Assembly (NCBI GenBank): GCA_028564705.1
Contig: JAPXFQ010001936.1
Location: 889,258-953,257 of the forward strand
Length of the DNA: 64,000 nucleotides
From: Apricaphanius iberus
Taxonomy: Eukaryota; Chordata; Actinopteri; Cyprinodontiformes; Aphaniidae
Reading direction: 5' to 3'
In this document: in pieces, positions 1-13,400 of the stretch
Layout of the letters: the number at the start of each line of letters is the position of its first letter
How positions within the stretch are numbered: position 1 is the first letter of the stretch
The notes under the pieces: model-generated
The model's input: the letters and a program-made list of their open reading frames with translations, nothing else
Database searches by the model: none
Told to the model about the DNA's origin: nothing
Position numbers and translations under genes: made by a program

Positions 1-460
1 GATTCAGACTTTTTCTGAACAATCCACAGAACTTCAGGACTCTTTTGTTCAGATAATCCTCTTTAGTTTCTGGAGAAAAAGATCAAGAAGACGACTGAAC
101 TAACCTGAGATATGATTTATATTCAAGACTAAAATCACGACTCATTCGCTGACGTCGTCGTCTTTGTGGAGTTCCTCAAGGTTCAGTCCTCGGCCCCCTC
201 CTTTTTTAATCGCATGTTCTTCAACGCCTCATTTCAACCGAGCGTTTTCTCTAAGTCCTATTTGTGTCCCTGTCATTTTATTCATCTATAAATGTCACAG
301 TTTCAAACAAATGTTTCATCAGCAGTCTCAATATTTAGTTTGTAAACCAAACATTTAACTTGTTACTTTTTCAAATTCTATGTCTGGGTCCTAACTAAAC
401 ACGTAATTTCAAAATAAATACTAAATAGCATGATAAAATATTTACTTTGAAGCTAAATAT

Positions 461-603
461 TTACCTAGCGAGCTAATAATTTAGCTCTGAGCTAAACATT
501 TACCTAGCGAGCTAATAATTTAGCTCTGAGCTAAACATTTACCTAGCGAGCTAATAATTTAGCTCTGAGCTAAACATTTACCTAGCGAGCTAATAATCTA
601 GCT
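461..603 (+). repeat. 38-bp TAGC-core tandem repeat, about 3.7 copies
   Basis: Copies begin at 461, 499, 537 and 575 with the core ttacctagcgagctaataat followed by ttagctctgagctaaaca. Copies are almost identical. Confidence 0.93.
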
Positions 604-1548
604 CAGCTAGCTAGCCAATTATTTAGCCCTTAGCTAAATAATTAAAAGAACATTTATTGTACAAAATACATCAAAACATTCAACTCTTTTTACAAAATAA
701 TACAACAAAAATATATTATAAATCAAATATAAGCTAAATGTTAGGAACATAAAATTCAAAACCCTCTGCTTTTTTTGTTCCTTATTATTTATTAAATATC
801 ACACAACAAGATGCCTGCATGTTTGGCTAAACTTATGTCACTTCTACCTTATACCTTTTTATATTGGCCACTAATGTAACGTTATAAATGGTGCCCCCTG
901 TTGTTTATACTGGAGAGTGTTTCCTCCACCAGCTGGACTCTCATTGGGCGGACTGGGCTAAACCCAAATATTTAGCGTTACGTCGTAGCAGTGGGACGAA
1001 AGATGTGACATCACTAGTTTGTCTCGCTGTGTTTTTTTTCTTTCCCCCAATCAGCAGATTGTGTTTTTTGTGACGCCAGTAGCTCCGCCCCCATGGTATC
1101 GTACATTTATCCGATAGATTTACCAACGAAGGAGGCCCAGGAACGGTGGTCGGTTGTATGGACTGAAGTGTCTTGATGACATATAGGTATAGATGACACA
1201 TTTTTCTTAAATTAAATGCTAATGGAGGTGATTTGTTTTCCAGTCTTAGCAGTAATTCACACGCCGCCGTCCAAACTTTGCTGATCTGGAACAACGTGAA
1301 ACGAAGGAGTTCTAAATCTTGGTTGAAACATTTCTTACAGGTCCGTGGTGTTTTACAGAAAATCTTCCTTTCAGCTTAGCTACGTTCCCAAACTGAATCC
1401 GGCCCCGTCAGAACCAGACCCAGGAATAATAATCCATGCTTTCATCACAAGTGGACTTTAATAATTGGCTGCATGCTGGGATCGGCCTTCTTTTCCCGCC
1501 TTCAGGTCATTCGGAAAGCTGCTGCTAACCGCTACCCGGTCATTATCG
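604..1548. other. Non-coding, no recognised feature
   Basis: AT-rich up to about 880, then unique-looking sequence. Open frames on both strands near 888-1294 are short and have no recognisable motif. Confidence 0.6.
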
Positions 1549-1571
1549 TATATATATATATATATATATAT
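1549..1571 (+). repeat. (TA)n microsatellite
   Basis: Eleven to twelve TA dinucleotides at the left edge of MITE copy A. Confidence 0.95.
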
Positions 1572-1573
1572 TC

Positions 1574-1836
1574 ATATATATTATGAAGTTAACTGATACC
1601 ATGAACCAATACATAAAATGTGAAAACCAAAAACGTTTATTTTTCACGAACATTTAGTAATCTGGTCATTTTTTATTAATATTTTACTTTTGATCTTATT
1701 CACCATCATTTATTGTAACAAGCAGAGAAGATATTAAAGCCTTTCTTCTGATTTACTGCATTTTTTTGTGTGATAGAAGAATCGATACTCTGTATCGGTA
1801 TCGGTTTTTGGAAACAATGGTATCGGTGCATCCCTA
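1574..1836 (+). mobile_element. hAT-like MITE, partial (copy A)
   Basis: The body starts near gttaactgataccatgaacc and ends tatcggtgcatccctag, matching the right-hand part of the element at 4238-4898. The left end is replaced by or lost in the adjacent (TA)n run. Confidence 0.7.
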
Positions 1837-3340
1837 GTCAGTAAGAATGGACTGGGATCCTTTCAGAAGCTGGAAAATCGTCTGATCATTTCAGCCTAAA
1901 GTGATCGGACCGGTCCGACCCTCTCTGCTGCTTTGGGTCCTGGTTCCCGGAGTCGGACCGCTGCAATCTCTGTTTGGCACCTTGTGGGTCAAAGGTCGGC
2001 TAGCCGCTCTGGACTGGAACCGAGGAACAAAAAAGAGGTGAAGCTGGTGATTAAACGTGCAGAAGGTTCTGGTTTCCGTCTTCAGAGACCCGTTTCTGTA
2101 AAATATATGGGGGGGGGTCTGGTCGGAGCCACTGAACTGCATGATCCACTCCATTCAGATTAATGGGGTGGTTTCCACTGAAGCAGGGGGACTTTCTGTA
2201 CATGTTTGGGTGTAAACTGGACATGTGGAGCATTCAGGGAACCCCATTTTATCCGGATTTTCTGCTATTTCAGCGTTCCTAGACGCCCAGATGTTTGTTC
2301 TAAAAGCTTCTTTCTGAAACCAGGAGCTGAGATCAGCTCTGGGTTTCATTTGACTCTTTATTTAAATAGTTTGGTAGCATTAAAAAAAAAAAATAAACCA
2401 CAATGAATTATCTCAACTAACAGAACAAATCAGCTACAATAACCTGTTTGCATAAGTTAACTCACCCTAAAAGCAAAACTAAAGCTCTTTTCAGTTTCCA
2501 TATTCTTCAGTTATAGAGGATCTGATTTACACAAAGTTCTGCTGCTTCCCCTAAACTTTAGCTAAACCAGGTTTTAAAGTTTTATAATACAGCTGCAATA
2601 ACAGCGTTTTAATCAGGATTTGGTCTAATCTGGGAAAGGATCCTAAAAATCCGTCAGAGGTAATTATTAATATTATCTGAGACCATCTGAGGCAAAAAAT
2701 GATGATAAAAAATAGAAAAGCTTAAACTAAAGCATCAGTTTATAATAATGGTAACACAACAATAAAAAAAAATAAAAAAAATAAACATTTAATTTTAATT
2801 TAACTCAAATTTTTAAAGAATAACTTTTTAATTAAAAGGTACAGTAAATATTTGTATTCCTTTAAATGTATTTCATTTAAATATTTTTTAGATATTTGTA
2901 CAATTTTTAAAATTAAAATAGAATTTTAATTAAAAAATATTTATAAAATAATTAGGAAACTTACGCAAACAGTAAACAATTTTTTAACAATCTACAATGA
3001 AACAAAACTAAATCAAATGGAGTAATATTCATATTTTCATACTTTTTTTTTACATCTCTACTCTCTCATCAATTTCAGCATTTATGGGGGGCCCGGATGG
3101 GTTTGGGGGGCCCTGAGAAGCCGCTTAGTTTGCTTACGGCCTTGTGAGCTAAAGCCTGGACAGAATCCGAACCAACCGGGTCGTTGATTGAAGTGATGAA
3201 GGAGGGATGGTTCGGTTCTGGCCCGGATTAAATCTCTTAAAACCTTAATGGAACAAGGAAGGCCCGACAGAACCAAACGGGAACTTTTAGACAAGGTTCT
3301 AAAAGGCGGGTTCGGCCCAAAAATCTGCATCAAATAAACT
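1837..3340. other. Non-coding, AT-rich, no recognised feature
   Basis: Frames of 60-90 codons at 1891-2406 and 3082-3360 look like chance frames. 2690-3060 is very AT-rich low-complexity sequence. Confidence 0.55.
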
Positions 3341-3351
3341 CTGAATCTACA

Positions 3352-3390
3352 GTGAAGCATGGTGGTGGCAACATCATGCTGCGGGGTTCA
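3352..3390 (+). mobile_element. Tc1-like transposase remnant
   Basis: The plus strand reads VKHGGGNIMLRG, a decayed form of the VKHGGGSIMLWG motif of Tc1-like transposases. The neighbouring sequence does not retain a usable frame. Confidence 0.55.
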
Positions 3391-3555
3391 TTTTTTTTTC
3401 TGAATTAATTTACTTCACCAGGTTTATTTTACTTTTAAAATCGCCGAGAGTTTGAAAAAAAATCAAACTGAATTCGTTTATTTATTTCATACAAGAATTG
3501 TATCTCAAAGCGCTTTACAGATTAAAATGGACAGGAGTGCTGCTGGGGTTTTGGA

Positions 3556-3762
3556 TCAGTCTTGAAGAGTCTGAACCATCTTCAACCTCCACACCATGAT
3601 GCTGCCACCTCTGTGCTTCTCCAAACCCAGTGCGTCCGGTTGACGATTAGAACTGGACTTCAGTCTCATCTGAGCTCCTCCTAGCAGCTCTTCGATCCAG
3701 TTTCCTGGCGCTGGAGGGTTGGAGCCAATGAGGTCAGGAGTTGAACATCCCAACCAACCCAT
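3556..3762 (-). mobile_element. Tc1-like transposase remnant
   Basis: A short minus-strand frame contains EKHRGGSIMVWRLK, which resembles the Tc1-like KHGGGSIMVWG motif. The rest of the frame does not look like a full transposase. Confidence 0.6.
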
Positions 3763-4237
3763 GCGGTCAGTTTTTTTATTCTGACTGATTTTTAATTGGA
3801 CCTTCTGGAATCCCAGATGGAAGCGAGAAGAGGAGCAGCAGCTGGCCTCCTCCCAGCGTTCCCGCTCTGCGTTTTCTCCCGTTCTTCACGCCGCGTCGCC
3901 CTGCCACCAGCTGCCATTACACAACCGCTCAGAAATCCAGACGGATCGGGGGGAGCTGTGGGAAAGCGTCGCTCGGGTCTCCCACCTGCCGTCTGCGGAA
4001 AGACAACCTGAGTACCGCTGGCAGCGACGCCGTAAAAAAGCCAATAACAACATCTCAAACGTCTCATCAGGGCTGCAGAAGCTGGGAGATTGACACAGAT
4101 TCATGTTTCAGAGTCGGAACAAGATTCAGTAAAACGACTACGACGTAAAAAGAACCTGAACCGTCGATGATTAAACTGCTTAACAAAAAATAAACCCTGG
4201 AACTCCTGGAAGATGATCTCCTGTTTTAGGTTTAAAG

Positions 4238-4898
4238 TAGGGATGCACCGATACGGATGCTGGTATCGGCGACGATACCGTTCTAATTTAAGTTCAAATA
4301 TCGGTGGAATTGTTTAACACCCTTTTATTACGGCTAAAATATGAACGAAAAGATCCAGACGGCCGTTTTAAGGCTTAGTTCTGAAAGGGTTAATACGGTT
4401 TATTCCTGATAAACTCACTGAGTGTTAAATCGTTGAATTACAGACATATAATTAAGATAACGGCTCAAAAAACGCTTTTAATAGCACTGATCCATATCTG
4501 TATCAAACGGGATCAGTCAGGATCGGGATAATCAGTTATAACTCCTGCGAATCCGAATCAAATTGATTTGTGAAATATGAATCGATGCCCAGCCCCTAGT
4601 TATCAGTATAGTTAACCTATTCCATGAACCGATACGTAAAATGCAGAAACTCAGCAATCGTTTCACAGATATGTATATTTTTTACTAGAAATTTTGGGGT
4701 TTTTTTAGATCATTTTTAGTAAAATATTTTATTATCTAATTCTTCATCATTTGTTGTAACAAACGGAGAATAAAATAAAACCTGTGTTCCAAATCATTGC
4801 GTTATTTTCTTTGTTTGGTAGAAGTATCCACATTTGTACTCTGATCCAAGTATCGGTATCGTATCGGTTTAAATAAAAGTGATATCGTTGCATCCCTA
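4238..4898 (+). mobile_element. hAT-like MITE with 8-bp target duplication (copy B)
   Basis: Terminal inverted repeats are TAGGGATGCACCGAT at the left and ...atcgttgcatcccta at the right. The 8 bp outside are gtttaaag (4230-4237) and gtttaaaa (4899-4906), a 7/8 match, as expected for hAT transposition. No transposase frame is present. Confidence 0.85.
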
Positions 4899-6459
4899 GT
4901 TTAAAATGAAACTTTCCGAACGATTTTCCAGCTGGCAGATCTGCAGTGGTCAGGAGGTGATGAGGGACGTGGAAGAAATCAGATGGACAGAAGGATAAAC
5001 TTTGTAGATGTTAGGATAGAGAAATAAAGGATTTTTCTTTTGCTGGTTTTTCCACTCGTATCTTGAAGAACTTCAGGATTTTTCTGCAGAGCTGGTTGCC
5101 TCAGTAACTGGATATTCAACCAAGCTCCTTTCTTGTTCAGATAGTTTTCAGTCAGATTTTGGTTGAAGTTCCAATGGAAAACGGACTTTTGTGGAAAGTT
5201 TGGACCCAGAAGGATGGAAATCTGCCCCAGGAACGCTTCCAGCTTTCAGCGGCAGCTTCTATCTGCTTCTATCTGCTGCTGCTTGACGTTCAGGTCTACA
5301 GATTCACGTTTCTTTTCTATAAAACCTTCCTTGGTTTACCAGGAGGATTCATAAATGATTCAGAACTCATTGTCTGTCTCCAGGTTTCGTCTCTCAGAAA
5401 AACACAGGAACTCTGGATCTAAACGGATCTCGTGTTCCTCATGTTTTTTTCGTCTGATTTGGGATTTTTCTCCCCTCCTCCCACCGTCACTGATTTGGGA
5501 ATGTGATGAACGCTTCTGTGGAGAAACTGGTTCCCGCTGTGGAAACTTTTCCACTTCCACTCTGTTTACATGTTGGCATGTGTGGAAACACGCGTGACAT
5601 GTGCTGGCATGTCGGCCCTCCTTCCTTCCACCGGACACAGCGCCTTCTTGCTCAACTTTCCCCTCCAGCCTGACACTTTATTCAAGCTTTGAGACGAAAT
5701 GTTGCTTCATCTATGAAGACATGAAAAAGAAACCTGTTTTGCCCCGTCCCGCTACCCACGCTGCAGCCTATGGACCTCTATGAGGGGTTCAAGTCTCCAT
5801 AAATAGCGGTGCCGGTCACAATTTGTGTCATTTTTGCTGCTTGACGTGATAAAAATGAAACAAAATCGTGCCAAATGGAAGTCCAAATGGCCAAGTGGTC
5901 AGCGTGCGTGATCTAACGGAGGATTGGATAAATACAAAATCGTATCCGTAGCATAAAGTACAATGTTATGGAACATTTTGAATTTGAATCATTGGAGGTG
6001 TATATAAATTTGTGAGATTTTTTTTTTTTTAAATCAATAGAAAACTGTATAGGGTGACGTTTGATGTATTATTTAATAGAATGTGTTTATTGGATCATTT
6101 TAATTCGTGTGAACTGATCAGACGCAGAGATACTCTTTTTCAGCAGCGATTTAAAAAAAAAAAAAAAAAAAAAAGCCAAAACGCAACTTCTGGATTATTT
6201 AAAACGTAGAGGAATGGGTTGTCCTACTATTTAATTCTTCGCTAACATTCTAAAAGGTTTAAGTCGGCTTTTTTAGGACTTGCTGAAGACAAAAAGTGAA
6301 GAAATAGCTGATAAATCATATCCAAAAACACACACCTTTATCAGGAAACTATATTTCTTCACAGATTTGTAATGCATCTTTCCAACAGCTAACGATTCGA
6401 CTGTAATTACACACAAACACAATAATGAAATATTTAACATTTGGAGGCGTCAGTAGCCG

Positions 6460-6509
<50 letters not shown>

Positions 6510-7984
6510 GGGTTCAGCATATTTGGTTATCTTTCCTACCCCAAAAAGGAATTAAAATGACCCAACTGTAGAGTTAAATTTGCCCAAAAGTGGGTTAAAA
6601 ACCGAACCCAAAATTGTGATGATCAAATTACAATGCTTGGGTCAAATAATCAAATTATAACATAAAATGTCTTATAAAATAATAAAAAACTCAAAAAATA
6701 ACTTGATAAACAAACAAAAATGAGCATAATGTACAAAGTCATGTCTCTGTCATTTCTTCATTGACAGGAACTTTTTTAACTTTTAAAATACATCAAAAAG
6801 AAAAAGGATTAAAAACACATTCATATTCCTTGTGGTTCGTTTCTGGTAAAAGAATTATCGATTAATACATGTAAATATATTTTTTGAAGCCAATGACAAA
6901 TCTTGAAAAAACGAAATGTTTGATTTGTTTCAAATTTAGAACACAACCCGAATGGAAGAACTGTACCTTACGTCACAGCAAACAGAGCCATCGTTAGCTT
7001 AACAGCCTTTGATTCGTGCCCTAGAATAAAAAAAAAAAACGCTTTATATCTGAACGAACTCCCACATGTGTGCAGATGGTTTTCCGTATTTGAAATCTCC
7101 ATAAATTTAGGGAGCAGGAGAGTGAGTCCAGGATGTGGAAAAATGCATCAGAACCTGGTTTGGTGAGAACTTGGAGTGTGACCCGAGCCGGTCCAGCCAT
7201 GTTCTGCAGCAGGAAGCATTTTATTCTGATTAAATGTTCTGCTTCATCCACGCTTACCTGCTGCAGTAGCATATATGCTGCTCATAGACTCCCAACAGAA
7301 CCCCGGACCAAGAAAATCTGTCATATTCTGAAGGTTTTCAGTGATTCGCGTTTAGGATCCTAATTCTGTTTGACTGAATAATGAAGGATTATCCTGTTTC
7401 CTTTTGCCAAAATTAGCTACATTTTATTTAAACAAGCAACTCTTATAAAGTTGATCTATTTTCATCCACTTTTGCATTTATTTTCGTTCCAGGAGGCAAA
7501 CTCTGGTGTTCTCAGAATAAAAAATCCTAACCTCTGTTATTTTTCATGTGGAGGGTGGATAAGCAGGTCTTCTCATGTGAAACCCACATAGCCACATTCC
7601 AACATGCCTTCGGTTTGGGACGGGTTCTGGTCCGACAGGCGCAGCGACACGCAGCTCCCTGGGTGACATGTAGATCCTCTCATTCAGCCGCCGCCTCATC
7701 ATGTGAACATGGATCGTTGAGCCATCCCCACAGAAACGGGAGCAGCATCTTGAGACCAGATCCACAACAACAACGGGAGTCAGAACCAGAGATACAGGTC
7801 GGACCAGAATGACGGCAGGACTCTGGTGGCTGCAGAAAGGCCAACATGCTAACAGACACTTACCCAGATATCAGTGGGGTTGTATGGAAATATCTGACCT
7901 TTTAGAATCTGTTCCCCCTGGGGAAATAAAATGGATCAAATAAAATAAAACATGGAGATATGGGAGATGTTTGTAAAGTTATCT
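4899..7984. other. Non-coding with A-run and TA microsatellite
   Basis: It contains an A24 run at about 6151-6174, the TA repeat at 6463 and a possible small palindromic MITE near 6535-6610 (gacccaact, then agtgggttaaaaacc). Short frames at 5159-5783 and 7021-7812 lack motifs. No gene was recognised. Confidence 0.5.
6463..6506 (+). repeat. (TA)n microsatellite
   Basis: About 22 uninterrupted TA dinucleotides following ggggat. Confidence 0.96.
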
Positions 7985-8320
7985 ATTCAATTCAATTCAA
8001 TTCAGTTTATTTATATAGCGCCGTTTCACAACAGATGTCATCGCAAGGCACTTTACAAGTAGAGTTATTACAATACAATGTTTAATTTAGAAATTAGAGA
8101 ACCAGAGAAGATTGCGTCGTGTAATTCTCAGCAATCCCTCACACTGAGCAAGCACGAAGCGACAGTGGAGAGGAAAAACTCCCTTTTAACAGGAAGAAAC
8201 CTCCGACAGAACCAGGCTCAGCACAAGCAGTTATCTGCCGAGACCGTCTGTGGTTTGGAGAATACAGAACAGAGACACAGAACAGAGACACAGAAAGAGC
8301 AACACAACTGATGCAGATCT
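7985..8320 (+). repeat. Teleost interspersed repeat with (attca)n head
   Basis: The sequence begins with (attca)n, then gtttatttatatagcgcc, then cacaacagatgtcatcgc, and further on aactcccttttaacaggaag. Related pieces occur at about 3476-3530, 28095-28142, 37243-37445 and 49360-49470. I recognise it as an abundant fish repeat but do not assign a family name. Confidence 0.7.
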
Positions 8321-8439
8321 AGTTAACAGTAAAAATCTTGGGTGGTTTAGCTAGCCTTAATAAGAGAAATAAATGGAGGTTCACTTTTCTAAGTCCTGTT
8401 TGGTCCATGTTATTATTTAATGTCAAAGTCCTAACCTTT

Positions 8440-9410
8440 TAGTTAGCAAGCTGAATATTTAGCTCTAAAATAAATAATTAAAGATAAAGCTATCTATGTA
8501 TTTTACAAGCTAAACATATAGTTTGAATCTAAATATTTAACTAACAAGCTAATCTGGCTAGCCAAACGTATGGCTTCACAATCAGAAAGGGTTTATTGCC
8601 AAATTTTGAGTTAGGAGATGCAGTAGTTTGTGGAAACATACGAAAAGATAATTACTCAAACAAAAACAAAATGTGCTAAAACAGATTGACAGCTTCAAAG
8701 TATATCTAACACTGAGCTAAATATTTAGCTAATATGCTAATTCACATGCCAGGAAGCGGAAGTCAACTATCAAAAATAAAATCTGGGTCTAGCCGAAAAA
8801 TAACGGTGATAAACAGTTGACATTCAGTCCGACCAGTAGTTTGTATAGAGCTTCATAAGACCCAGCTCATATTCTGGTGGTCCACTTCTCTAAATGTTCA
8901 GTTTGAATGTAAATATTTAGCTAACAAGCTAAACTGGCTAGGTAAACATATAGCTTCAAAGTATATCTAGCTCAGAGCTAAATAATTTAGCTAATATGCT
9001 AATTCACGTGCCAGGAAGTGGAAGTAAACTATCAAAATAAAATCTGGGTCTTGCGAACTTCAATATAAACTGATGCTGCATCGCTGTCGAATCCATTGGT
9101 AGACGTCTGTATTGCCGTTAAAACGGCTCATCCTACGTTTGAAGCTGAAATTTTGGATGAAATAAACAGTGATTAAAAAGGTGACATTCATTGAGACCCA
9201 GCTTTTATTTTGGTGGTCCACTTCCATTTATTGGGAAGTAAATTAGCATATTAGCTAAATATTTGAGATAAATCGAATGCTTGCTATCGAAATATTGATC
9301 CTTAAACTACATATCTAGCTTGCTAAGCAATAATTTAGACATTTAGTTTGTAGACTAAATACTTAGCTAAATGTTTAGTTTGGAATTAAACATTTTAGCT
9401 TGCAAGTTTG
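8440..9410 (+). repeat. TAGC-core AT-rich repeat region with diverged internal duplication
   Basis: Sequence is rich in agctaaatatttagct strings. A block containing aatatgctaattcac and ccaggaagcggaagtcaact occurs at about 8716-8793 and again, diverged, at about 8980-9053. A gacccagct block followed by ggtggtccacttc also recurs near 8859 and 9196. No coding potential was seen. Confidence 0.75.
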
Positions 9411-9430
9411 GCAAGGTGCACAACGAGGGC

Positions 9431-9503
9431 CCGGGCGGGATTCAGTCACACGACTCGTGGATAAAAGTAATGCGCGCTAACCATTTACCCAAACAGGATA
9501 TCC
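9431..9503 (-). repeat. tRNA-like SINE fragment or tRNA pseudogene
   Basis: On the minus strand, taaatggttagcgcgc resembles a Pol III A box and, about 45 nt later, gtgactgaatcccgcc resembles a B box (normally GGTTCGAATCCC). The layout is like a tRNA-Arg or tRNA-Lys gene, but the B box is damaged and stems were not fully checked. It sits as a GC-rich island in the TAGC region. Confidence 0.4.
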
Positions 9504-9570
9504 CTGTGGCCAATCAGCCAGGGCGCATCGTCAATCGGAGCCATAGTGACAGGAAACTCACATAGTCATG

Positions 9571-10406
9571 CAAGTTTAGCTTGCTAGCCAAATGTTTAGC
9601 TTCAAACTACATATTTATCTTGCTAACCAAGAATTTTGCTTAAAGTCACATTTAGTTTGTAGACTAAATACTTAGCTAAATGTGTAGTCTGGAACTAAAT
9701 GTTAGCTAGCAAGTTTAGCTTGCTAGCCAAATGTTTAGCTTCAAACTACATATTTATCTTGCTAACCAAGAATTTTGCTTAAAGTTACATTTAGGTTGTA
9801 GACTAAATACTTAGCTAAATGTGTAGTCTGGAACTAAATGTTAGCTAGCAAGTTTAGCTTGCTAGCCAAATGTTTAGCTTCAAACTACATATTTATCTTG
9901 CTAACCAAGAATTTTGCTTAAAGTCACATTTAGTTTGTAGACTAAATACTTAGCTAAATGTGTAGTCTGGAACTAAATGTTAGCTAGCAAGTTTAGCTTG
10001 CTAGCCAAATGTTTAGCTTCAAACTACATATTTATCTTTCTAACTAAAAATTTTGCTTAAAGTTACATTTAGTTTGTAGACTAAATACTTAGCTAAATGT
10101 GTAGTCTGGAACTAAATGTTAGCTAGCAAGTTTAGCTTGCTAGCCAAATGTTTAGCTTCAAACTACATATTTATCTTGCTAACCAAGAATTTTGCTTAAA
10201 GTCACATTTAGTTTGTAGACTAAATACTTAGCTAAATGTGTAGTCTGGAACTAAATGTTAGCTAGCAAGTTTAGCTTGCTAGCCAAATGTTTAGCTTCAA
10301 ACTACATATTTATCTTTCTAACTAAAAATTTTGCTTAAAGTTACATTTAGTTTGTAGACTAAATACTTAGCTAAATGTGTAGTCTGGAACTAAATATGTT
10401 AGCTAG
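9571..10406 (+). repeat. 139-bp tandem repeat, six copies, dimeric higher order
   Basis: Copies start at 9571, 9710, 9849, 9988, 10127 and 10266 with the core caagtttagcttgctagcca, each exactly 139 bp apart. Copies alternate gtcac and gttac at one site. Copies 4 and 6 also share ctttctaactaaaaat where the others read cttgctaaccaagaat, so the recent expansion unit was the 278-bp dimer. A partial diverged copy follows at 10407. Confidence 0.95.
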
Positions 10407-10439
10407 CAAGTTTAGCATGCTAGCTTAATAATTAGCTTT

Positions 10440-13400
10440 AAACAAAAAATTTAAATTGACATTAAAATATGAATACTTAACATGGATGCAAATCTGACTT
10501 TGAACAATGAAGCCCATTTATTTCTCTTTACGTCAGGCCAGATAATCCAAATTATTCTCGATAATTTTGTACAGTGCAACTTTACAAATGGCGCCCCACA
10601 GGCAGAAAGGCTGTAGCAGTTCTGGACGGGCGGTTCTGATGGATCACATCTTGGAGCGGCTCCGGCTCGCTGTTTCTCTTAAGCCTCAGACGTCCGTCCT
10701 CACCGCGGGTTGCAGGGCGATGTCTGCTGCATGTTGCTGCTTGTATCGGCAGGAAGAAATGATTCTGAGTTACTGTGGGGTCAAAGGTCGAACCCGTCTG
10801 GACGTCGTTCACTGGAAACGCGCAGCTCACACCTATTTGCAGCTCAGTGGATCCTTCAGCTGCCATGCTAGATAACAAGCTGAGGGGTTTTACTCTGGTT
10901 AAACTTTGCAAGGATTTCATTCTGAATATTCTTGACTTTCTAAAATGCATAAAGACGTGACCGGAGCCTCGGGTCGGACCTTCACTTTCTGGTTCTGACT
11001 GTCGGGCGCCTCGGTAACCGCCTGATGACTCCATCGCTCCTCTGCGTGTAGATATAAATCATCATTCACATGTGGTTCTGAATCCATCCAGATCGGATCC
11101 TTCCTTCGTCCGCTGAGCCGTTTATGTTTCCCGGTTCTTCTTGATAAACGTCTTATTTCCGTAATCTGAATTTGAAACGTTTGTCCTCCTGCGGTGATTT
11201 TCCAGGCGTCGGCCGTCTGCTGCGGTTCCTTCTCCTGATGCTTTCACAGCCTTTGTTTGCTCGCCTTTATTTGATTTCTGCTCCGTCTGCAGCTCGTTTG
11301 GCTCTCATTAAGGTTTGTGTGCTCTGCGCACAGGCGGCCCGGCAAACAATTAATGCAAACAACAACAGAATAAACAGTTTTTAATGCATCTTGTTATTGC
11401 TGTGTAGTTAAAACTCGTCACGTTTGAGGAGAAACCGTCTGAAAAAGCTCCAGTTTTCCTCTCAAACTGCATCATCTTTCTTTGTTTCCTGCTCCCCGTC
11501 TCTGTTTTGGCGATCGAGCCGACCTGAAAGAGGAGAAGAACAAACAAATGAACGCTGCAGATGTTTTGCATGAAGCGCTGCGTCTATTCAAACCTCCTGT
11601 GAGCTGCGTGGACTGAGGTCAACTCGTCCAGCCTGGAAGGGATGAGATCACCGCCACAGCTTGTGTGTTTGTGTGTAACCCGGCTGACGGATAAAACACG
11701 TTCTCCTGCCAATCGCCTCTGCAGCTGCAGAACTCATCGGGTCTGAAAGCCGCGGCGGGTTTTCTGTCTGAATGCCGAGCAGAAGTAGGTCAGCGGCCGG
11801 TTTCAGCCTTTTGTGTTTTATCTGCGAAACACCAGGAGGGGATAGACTGTATCTGGAGGGACTCCTCCTGTCACGGTGCTGCTCGAGAAAACCTCCTGGG
11901 TCTGTTAGCGGGCCCCGGTGAGGAGGAACGTTCCAGAACTGAAGGTCCATTCAGGCTCACAGAGCGGAGTAGGCCGGGTTCTGACCCAGCATGTTCAGGA
12001 AGTTCTCTTTAACCGAGGAACTAGAACTAAACATGGCTGACACCGATGCAAGGAACCGTGGTTCTGTACAAGATACTGTCCAACATTCAGCCCTGACCCG
12101 GTTCTGTTTGCAGACATCAGTGCAGGTCCATGTTCAACATGTCAGAATCATCATCCCTCCACCACCGTGCCCCAGTTATCGCTCTAATATGACCACTTAT
12201 TCAGTAACGACTAATCTAACACCTTAATATTTCCATACGATAATCAAGCAGCAGTAGCTTAAATATGGTCTCACAAACCTTCTACAATCATACTTGTCAA
12301 CCCTCCAGATTTCCCCAGGAGATTCTCTGGTTTCAGCGCCACCTCCCCAAAAATCTCCCATGGTCTCCATTCTTAAGAATTTCTCCTGATATCTGACGGC
12401 GTCTCGTATCATAAACGCTCCCCGTTTCTTATGTCAGAGGGAATCCATCATAAAACGGGTTACATCTAGATTTTACCAAGGAAGGTGCTGTGGGGGACAG
12501 TTTCCTCTTTCTAGTAAATAAAAATCCATCATCTGTTAGCCAAATCTGCCGTTTTGAATCCAAAATAGGTCACCTACGTGATTTATGTTTGACCGACGAG
12601 AAAAATAATCACCGGTAACGCCGACACAGCAGCAGCGAGCGGCAAGTTTTAAGGAGAACAGTTGTTATCCGGCTGACAGAAGCTGGAGTTTCAATAATTG
12701 TTTTAATCCGCAGAGTTATTGAGGATTAAAAACTGTTTCAACCGATGTTGAGTCTAGTTTCCTTTCATTTCGGCAGCGTGACGATAACTTCGCCGGCGGG
12801 TCAAGGCTCTTTTTCCAGCTGGTCGTGCTTTTGGTTCGTCAGAAACCAAAGTTACAGCGTTAGAATCAACAGAGTCAATGCTGCTCTGCGAGCAAAGCGA
12901 GAAAATCTCCCTCTCTACAGTCACAGACACTCCTGTGAGTTTTATGATTAATAACTGATTATTCCTAAACGTTCAGTGCTGCTGAGCAGGGCCGTATCCA
13001 GGAGGTTAATAATGAGGGGCTAAAAGGGGCCCAGGGGGGGTCTGGGACTGTAGCTATTTAACAGTTTCCAACTGTTAAAATGACATTTAAAGTCATTTTA
13101 TTTTGCTAAAGTCTAAGTGACAATCTTAACTCTGCTAATAATGTTACACAGTAATATTATATATATTGATATTCTTAAAGAAAAGCCTGCTTTAAAAAAC
13201 AATTTAGGTGATTTGGGGAAAAATAAAATTAAATCACAAGTAAAAACATTGGAACTTTTGTTCCCAAAAAAGCTGCTGCAACATCAGGCATTTTAGGCCA
13301 CAAGAATAAAAAAAGTGCTACAAAATCCTGGAGGGACTGTTTATTTTGTTAACTTACATTATTACTCTGGAGACTGTAAAATTCAAGTATTTAAATGTTC

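Noticed and set aside
10582..11034. Minus-strand frame of 150 codons
   Set aside because: No recognisable motif, overlaps another frame on the plus strand and has no splice context.
12140..12171. Tc1-like string on the minus strand
   Set aside because: Only about ten residues of similarity and a stop follows; too short for a confident element call.
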